In this document: positions 5,742 to 9,575 of the stretch, piece after piece | How the letters are laid out: each line of letters opens with the position of its first letter | Position numbering within the stretch: position 1 is the stretch's first letter | Assembly (NCBI GenBank): GCA_905235315.1 | Contig: CAJOLG010000057.1 | Location: 1 to 9,575, forward strand | Reading direction: 5' to 3' | DNA: 9,575 bases | DNA from: an uncultured Solobacterium sp. | Lineage (GTDB): Bacteria > Bacillota_I > Bacilli_A > Erysipelotrichales > Erysipelotrichaceae | Notes under the pieces: model-generated | The model's input: only the letters and a program-made list of their open reading frames with translations | Databases searched by the model: none | What the model was told of the DNA's origin: nothing | Position numbers and translations under genes: made by a program

Positions 5742-7997
5742 ATGAATATAGAAGAAAAGCTCACCGTCAAACTCGGCAAACCGATCGCTTCTGCATCGGA
5801 TGAGGAAATCTATATCGCACTCAACTCGATCGTCAAAGAGCAGATTGCGGCACGTGAGCTCACCGGAGGAAACAAGAAACTCTATTACATCTCCGCTGAA
5901 TTCCTCACCGGAAGACAGCTCGGCCGAAATCTGGTCAACCTGCAGATCTTCCATGAAGTTCTCGCCCTGCTCAGAAAGTACGGCAAAGATCTGAAGGATG
6001 TGGAAGAGTATGAGCCGGAACCTTCGCTCGGCAACGGCGGACTTGGGCGTCTGGCAGCCTGCTTCATGGATTCCATCGCATCGTTGAATCTCAACGGTGA
6101 CGGCGTCGGCCTGCGGTATCACTTCGGCCTCTTCAAGCAGGAGTTCCGCAATCACTGTCAGTATGAAGTTCCGGACCGCTGGATTTCAGAGAACAGTTTT
6201 GTCACAAAAACCGATGTCAGCTTCCCGGTCCAGTTCGGGAACCGGACTGTGCATTCCAGAATGTATGATCTCGATGTGATCGGATTTGAAAAAGGCCACA
6301 GCAAGCTTCACCTGTTTGACCTCGATACCATTGATGAATCCATTGTCAAAGACGGAATCAATTTCGACAAGAAAGATATCGACAAGAACCTGACCCTGTT
6401 CCTTTATCCGGATGATTCCGATAAAGACGGCCAGCTCCTTCGTATCTACCAGCAGTATTTCATGGTCAGCAACGCTGCACAGCTGATCATCAAAGAGCAG
6501 AAAGATCTCGGACATGACCTGCATCATCTTGCGGACCATGTGGCTGTCCAGATTAATGATACCCATCCTTCCCTGATCATTCCGGAACTGATCCGGCTTC
6601 TGATCCAGGAAGGGTTCTCCTTCCGTGAGGCGGCAGACATCGTTACCGGTGTGTGCGGTTATACCAATCACACGATCCTGGCTGAAGCCCTCGAGAAATG
6701 GCCGATGTCATATCTCAACGAAGTTGTACCGCATCTGATGCCGATCATCGGCGGTCTTGACTACGCCGCAGTATGTGCCCACCACGACAACCATGAGCTC
6801 AATATCATTGACCGGGAGGGCAAGGTTCACATGGCGCGCATGGATATGCACTACAGCCACAGCATAAACGGAGTGGCAGCTCTTCATACCAGTATTCTGC
6901 AGCATCAGGAACTCCGTCCGTTCTATGAGATAAAACCGGAAAGGTTCAACAACAAGACCAACGGCATCACGTTCCGCCGCTGGCTGATGCACAGCAATCC
7001 GGAGCTCACGAAATACATCATCGATATGATCGGCACAAACTGGATGAACAATCCGTCTGAGCTGGAGCGCATCATGTATTTCCACAATGACGAGAACACG
7101 CTGAATGACATTGCGGAGATCAAGCACACCAAGAAACAGCAGGCCGCACATTATCTGAAGGAGAAGGAAGGCGTCATCGTTGACCCCGACAGCATCTTCT
7201 CCATTCAGGTCAAGCGCATGCATGAGTATAAGCGCCAGCAGATGAATGCTCTTTATATCATCTTTGAATACCTGCGCATCAAGTCCGGCATCTACCCGGC
7301 AGCGCCGGTCACCATTATCTTCGGCGGCAAGGCGGCTCCTGCCTACACCATGGCAAAGAATGTCATCCATCTGATCCTCTGCCTGCAGGAGCTCATCAAT
7401 AACGATCCGGAGGTCTCCAAATATCTGCGTGTCGTGATGCTGCAGAACTACAACGTTTCCAAAGCGGAAGTCATCATCCCGGCAGCGGATATCTCCGAGC
7501 AGATCTCCCTTGCGTCCAAGGAAGCCAGCGGAACCGGAAACATGAAGTTCATGCTGAACGGTGCAGTTACTCTCGGCACAAATGACGGCGCAAATGTTGA
7601 GATTCGTGATCTTGTCGGCTGGGAGAACATCTATACATTCGGCCGCAGTTCGGATGATGTCATCAACCTTTACAACACCAACGGCTATCATGCGATTGAT
7701 TACTATAACCGGAGTGAAAGCATCCGCCGCTGTGTTGACTTCATCACTTCCCCTGAACTGCTGCGGATCGGCAATGAGGAAATGCTGAAATCCCTGCAGG
7801 ACAACCTGAAGCACAAAGACTGGTTCATGACTCTGCTTGATCTTGAAGATTACTGCAATGTCAAGGAAACGGTGTACTTCGATTATCTCAACCGTCCGAA
7901 GTGGACGCGTATGATGCTCGTAAATATCGCACGTTCCGGCTTCTTCTCCAGTGACCGGACGATCCGGGAATACAACCGGGATATCTGGCATCTGTAA
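5742..7997 (+). CDS. glgP: Glycogen/maltodextrin phosphorylase
   Basis: PLP-dependent cytoplasmic enzyme (GT35 family) that splits alpha-1,4-glucan ends with phosphate to give glucose 1-phosphate. The 751 residues are at the short end of the family, with no added regulatory domain. Visible motifs in order are AEFLTGRQLGRNL, GNGGLGRLAACFMDS (Gly97 on), GLRYHFGLFKQEF, VQINDTHPSL, NGITFRRWL, IQVKRMHEYKRQ, IFGGKAAPAYTMAK and the PLP site EASGTGNMKFMLNG with Lys602 as the Schiff-base lysine. Small departures from the usual consensus are NGITF for NGITP and GTNDGANVEI for GTLDGANVEI. The ATG at 5742 follows GGAGG at 5729-5733 by 8 bases; an in-frame TTG at 5727 overlaps that site and is rejected. 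It is a single-gene unit, divergent from uppP, with an operator upstream and a terminator downstream. No other glg or mal genes are in the window, so whether its substrate is glycogen or maltodextrin is open; the operator leans towards maltodextrin control. Confidence 0.96.
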   Translation: MNIEEKLTVKLGKPIASASDEEIYIALNSIVKEQIAARELTGGNKKLYYISAEFLTGRQLGRNLVNLQIFHEVLALLRKYGKDLKDVEEYEPEPSLGNGGLGRLAACFMDSIASLNLNGDGVGLRYHFGLFKQEFRNHCQYEVPDRWISENSFVTKTDVSFPVQFGNRTVHSRMYDLDVIGFEKGHSKLHLFDLDTIDESIVKDGINFDKKDIDKNLTLFLYPDDSDKDGQLLRIYQQYFMVSNAAQLIIKEQKDLGHDLHHLADHVAVQINDTHPSLIIPELIRLLIQEGFSFREAADIVTGVCGYTNHTILAEALEKWPMSYLNEVVPHLMPIIGGLDYAAVCAHHDNHELNIIDREGKVHMARMDMHYSHSINGVAALHTSILQHQELRPFYEIKPERFNNKTNGITFRRWLMHSNPELTKYIIDMIGTNWMNNPSELERIMYFHNDENTLNDIAEIKHTKKQQAAHYLKEKEGVIVDPDSIFSIQVKRMHEYKRQQMNALYIIFEYLRIKSGIYPAAPVTIIFGGKAAPAYTMAKNVIHLILCLQELINNDPEVSKYLRVVMLQNYNVSKAEVIIPAADISEQISLASKEASGTGNMKFMLNGAVTLGTNDGANVEIRDLVGWENIYTFGRSSDDVINLYNTNGYHAIDYYNRSESIRRCVDFITSPELLRIGNEEMLKSLQDNLKHKDWFMTLLDLEDYCNVKETVYFDYLNRPKWTRMMLVNIARSGFFSSDRTIREYNRDIWHL

Positions 7998-8001
7998 TTC
8001 A

Positions 8002-8031
8002 AAAACGCATATGTTTCGGCATATGCGTTTT
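8002..8031 (+). terminator. Intrinsic terminator of glgP
   Basis: AAAACGCATATG (8002-8013) and CATATGCGTTTT (8020-8031) form a perfect 12-bp stem around TTTCGG, 4 bases after the glgP stop. The A-run and T-run are part of the stem, so it could work on both strands, but no minus-strand gene ends here. Confidence 0.85.
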
Positions 8032-8043
8032 CATTCTCCGGCA

Positions 8044-8052
8044 TGATAGAAT
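8044..8052 (+). promoter_or_regulatory. Possible extended -10 promoter of the S66 peptidase gene
   Basis: TGATAGAAT is an extended -10 element (TGn plus TAGAAT, five of six consensus bases). No good -35 box is found, since its place overlaps the glgP terminator. The leader would be only about 15 bases, so initiation would fall close to the AAGGAG ribosome site at 8059-8064. This makes the call tentative. Confidence 0.35.
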
Positions 8053-8073
8053 CTAAAAAAGGAGTTTGCCCCT

Positions 8074-9057
8074 ATGATTTATCCGAAGTTTCTGAAAAAA
8101 GGAGATCTGATCGGCATTGCGGCGCCAAGTGCCGGAGTCGGACACAAACTGGATCAGTATAATACCTCGCTTGAAGTGCTGAAGCAGGAAGGCTTCCGCA
8201 TCCTGGAAACCGCCCATGTGCGGGTGGATGATTCGCGCGGCGGATCGGCGGAAGAGCGCGGCGATGAACTGTCTTCCCTTTTTGAAAACCCGGAGGTCAA
8301 TGCGGTATTCTGCGCAGCCGGAGGCGACTTTCTGAGTGAGATTCTGCCTTATGTGAGATGGAAATCTCTCAAACGCCGCCCGATCTGGCTTGCGGGATCG
8401 AGCGATCCGACCAGCCTGCTGTTCACCTATACGGTCAAATACGATGTGGCTACCCTGTACGGCTTCAATGCCGGTTCCTTTGATGAGATCCCTGTTCCTG
8501 ATTATCAGCAGAACTCACTCCGGATCATCAAAGGCAGAAAAACTGTTCAGCGGACCAGTGAGATGTTCGCCAGCAAACCCGGCTTTGCGGATGACTATGC
8601 AGGTTTTGACACCCCAACGGAGTGGAAAGCCAACCGCACCGCAATCAAAGCATCAGGCCGGTGTATCGGCGGCTGTATCGATGTGCTGAAAGACCTCATC
8701 GGAACTCCCTATGAATGTGTAAGTTCCTTTATCCGCAGATATCACGAAGATCAGCTGATCTGGTATTTTGACAACTTCTCCATGAGTGCGGAGAACTTCT
8801 ACCGCACGCTGCTTCAGATGCGCTACGCCGGCTGGTTTGCGGGTACAAGTGCAGTTCTCATCGGCCGTGTTCTGTTTCCCTCCAGCGAAACAGGCATGTC
8901 CTATGAAGAGGCGATCGAACGCGCTCTGCCTGACATTCCGGTGATCTTTGACGCAGATGTCGGCCATACCAACCCGAGTTTCACAATGATCAACGGAGCT
9001 CTTATGGATCTTTCATACCGGAACGGAAACGGAAAAATTACGTTCCGCTGTGAATGA
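8074..9057 (+). CDS. Peptidase S66 family protein (LD-carboxypeptidase / MccF-like)
   Basis: 327 residues, the usual family length, with no signal peptide, so cytoplasmic. Known members either trim tetrapeptides from recycled cell-wall peptides (LdcA) or cleave microcin C-type toxic aminoacyl nucleotides (MccF). The N-terminal LKKGDLIGIAAPSAG is the family opening. LAGSSDPTSLL matches the nucleophile motif, with Ser110 as probable catalytic serine. GGCIDVLKDLIGTPY is the conserved Gly-rich segment, and GHTNPSFTMINGA carries the probable catalytic His298. The position that holds the catalytic Glu in LdcA/MccF (LFLED-like) reads WYFDNFSM, with Asp233, which may be a subfamily variant. The segment AENFYRTLLQMRYAGWF is also typical. 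AAGGAG at 8059-8064 lies 9 bases before the ATG. It stands alone between the glgP terminator and the tRNA gene. The family is secure; the choice between cell-wall and detoxification roles is not. Confidence 0.9.
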   Translation: MIYPKFLKKGDLIGIAAPSAGVGHKLDQYNTSLEVLKQEGFRILETAHVRVDDSRGGSAEERGDELSSLFENPEVNAVFCAAGGDFLSEILPYVRWKSLKRRPIWLAGSSDPTSLLFTYTVKYDVATLYGFNAGSFDEIPVPDYQQNSLRIIKGRKTVQRTSEMFASKPGFADDYAGFDTPTEWKANRTAIKASGRCIGGCIDVLKDLIGTPYECVSSFIRRYHEDQLIWYFDNFSMSAENFYRTLLQMRYAGWFAGTSAVLIGRVLFPSSETGMSYEEAIERALPDIPVIFDADVGHTNPSFTMINGALMDLSYRNGNGKITFRCE

Positions 9058-9089
9058 AAACCGTGCTGCTTATTTCTTTAATTTAATAC

Positions 9090-9117
9090 TTCAAAATGCG
9101 GGAACCTGTGCTAAAAT
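9090..9117 (+). promoter_or_regulatory. Promoter of the tRNA-Ala gene
   Basis: TTCAAA (9090-9095), 16 bases, then TAAAAT (9112-9117) preceded by TGC, giving an extended -10. Initiation would fall near 9124, about 9 bases before the mature tRNA. The gene before it, S66, has no visible terminator, so the tRNA might also be reached by read-through. Confidence 0.6.
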
Positions 9118-9132
9118 AACTCTGCTGTATTT

Positions 9133-9205
9133 GGGGCTTTAGCTCAGCTGGGAGAGCGCCTGGTTCGCAATCAGGAGGTCGCCGGTTCGATCCCGGTAAG
9201 CTCCA
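9133..9205 (+). tRNA. tRNA-Ala, anticodon CGC
   Basis: A full cloverleaf can be built. The acceptor stem GGGGCTT (9133-9139) pairs with AAGCTCC (9198-9204); D stem GCTC/GAGC; anticodon stem CCTGG/TCAGG with loop TTCGCAA; T stem GCCGG/CCGGT with loop TTCGATC; discriminator A at 9205. The anticodon CGC (9166-9168) reads GCG. The acceptor stem holds the G3-U70 pair that alanyl-tRNA synthetase uses as its main identity signal, so the assignment rests on two independent features. CCA is not encoded (CTT follows) and must be added by the CCA-adding enzyme. Each of the anticodon and T stems has one closing G-U pair; nothing suggests a pseudogene. Confidence 0.97.
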
Positions 9206-9217
9206 CTTCTTGATTTC

Positions 9218-9243
9218 GGGGAATCGCTGATTCCCCTTTTTTT
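9218..9243 (+). terminator. Intrinsic terminator of the tRNA-Ala gene
   Basis: GGGGAATC (9218-9225) and GATTCCCC (9229-9236) make a perfect 8-bp stem with a 3-base loop, followed by seven T (9237-9243). It lies 12 bases beyond the tRNA, as expected for a short precursor. Confidence 0.92.
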
Positions 9244-9309
9244 ATGTTTTCAGGCCTTTGAAAAACATGCGAGCATATTGATCGGAACCGGCTTTCTGTT
9301 TCCAGAAAG
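9244..9309. other. Two small hairpins in the AT-rich spacer after the tRNA
   Basis: ATGTTTTCA (9244-9252) can pair with TGAAAAACAT (9259-9268), leaving one bulged A and a GGCCTT loop. CTTTCTG (9292-9298) pairs perfectly with CAGAAAG (9303-9309) around TTTC. Neither is followed by a T-run. The remaining bases up to 9390 are AT-rich and show nothing recognisable. Function unknown; a short RNA or a remnant of an inserted sequence are possibilities without further support. Confidence 0.3.
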
Positions 9310-9390
9310 ATAAATAATATAAATAAACTAAACATCAATGATCCACTCTCGATTTTTGGATAATAACACCTGTTGTTAATAAAAAATTTA

Positions 9391-9396
9391 TATAAT
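9391..9396 (+). promoter_or_regulatory. Consensus -10 box ahead of the zinc-ribbon gene
   Basis: A perfect TATAAT lies 20 bases before the ATG at 9417. TTGTTA at 9373-9378 is only 12 bases upstream, too close to be its -35 box, and no better one is seen, so either another factor helps or the match is chance in AT-rich DNA. Confidence 0.4.
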
Positions 9397-9416
9397 ACAG
9401 ATATAAGGAGAATACT

Positions 9417-9575
9417 ATGGAAGAAATAAAAATCACGAAAACCGTATACGGCGCATCCAATGCCGTACACTATTGTGGAAACTGCGGTAAAAAGATGGAA
9501 TTTGCCTGGAAACAGGATTCCGATCATCCAATGGTCTACATTTGCCCGCAATGCGGCGAACGGGAAGCCTTTAAG
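9417..9575 (+). CDS. Small zinc-ribbon protein, 5' part only
   Basis: An ATG at 9417, preceded by AAGGAG (9405-9410) at 6-base spacing, opens a frame that stays open for 53 codons to the right edge. It has two CxxCG knuckles, CGNCG (Cys20, Cys23) and CPQCG (Cys43, Cys46), 19 residues apart, the pattern of a zinc ribbon. The product is charged and has no membrane segment. The family cannot be named: such ribbons occur in many small regulatory or nucleic-acid-binding proteins and as N-terminal parts of larger ones. Its upstream region is more AT-rich than the rest of the window, which may mean recent acquisition. Total length and function need the sequence beyond the window. Confidence 0.7.
   Translation, partial: MEEIKITKTVYGASNAVHYCGNCGKKMEFAWKQDSDHPMVYICPQCGEREAFK

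Noticed and set aside
6708..7991. Minus-strand 427-codon frame inside glgP
   Set aside because: It is antisense to conserved phosphorylase sequence; its hydrophobic/acidic make-up mirrors the codon bias of glgP, and no recognisable motif is present.
9373..9396. TTGTTA and TATAAT as a full promoter pair for the zinc-ribbon gene
   Set aside because: The spacer would be 12 bases, too short for sigma-A; only the -10 box is reported.
9171..9551. Minus-strand 126-codon reading frame ending ELTGIEPATS
   Set aside because: The ELTGIEPATS-like tail is the well-known artefact of translating the antisense of a tRNA T-arm. The frame covers the tRNA, its terminator and the zinc-ribbon start, and lacks a ribosome site.

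Overview
The window looks like an ordinary chromosomal stretch from a member of the Bacillota. GC content is moderate to fairly high, genes have strong AAGGAGG-type ribosome binding sites, intrinsic terminators are used, and the one tRNA gene does not encode its CCA end. The protein families fit an Erysipelotrichia- or Clostridia-like gut anaerobe, but I cannot fix the lineage from this sequence alone. Seven protein genes (one cut by the right edge) and one tRNA gene are supported.

Left part, minus strand (111-5505). Two gene pairs run right to left. The first pair transcribed is a divergent undecaprenyl-diphosphatase-like membrane protein (uppP family, 4645-5505) and a CcdA-thioredoxin fusion protein (3424-4641), three bases apart and probably translationally coupled. 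Next comes a 164-base gap with a plausible promoter, a perfect palindrome in the promoter spacer, and a strong intrinsic terminator. That terminator lies between the promoter and the next gene, which is the layout of a transcription attenuator. Then follow CTP synthase (pyrG, 1661-3259) and GMP synthase (guaA, 111-1652), eight bases apart. Both are glutamine amidotransferases that make nucleotides, so this operon can be read as a joint CTP/GMP supply unit, possibly controlled through the leader. Bases 1-110 beyond guaA hold no gene. The 3' end of guaA is a well-known integration site for genomic islands, so the left edge may be an island junction.

Right part, plus strand (5742-9575). Glycogen/maltodextrin phosphorylase (glgP, 5742-7997) is divergent from uppP. 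It is preceded by an operator-like pair of AACGTTT palindromes of the kind bound by LacI-family sugar regulators, and followed by a perfect 12-bp hairpin terminator. A peptidase-S66 (LD-carboxypeptidase/MccF-like) gene follows (8074-9057), then a tRNA-Ala(CGC) gene with its own promoter and terminator (9133-9243). After an AT-rich spacer with small hairpins comes the start of a short zinc-ribbon protein gene (from 9417) that runs off the right edge.

No CRISPR array, insertion sequence, toxin-antitoxin pair or obvious new defence system is visible. The points most worth a second look are the attenuator-like pyrG leader, the altered first catalytic motif of the UppP homologue, the tandem operator ahead of glgP, and the possible island junction beside guaA.
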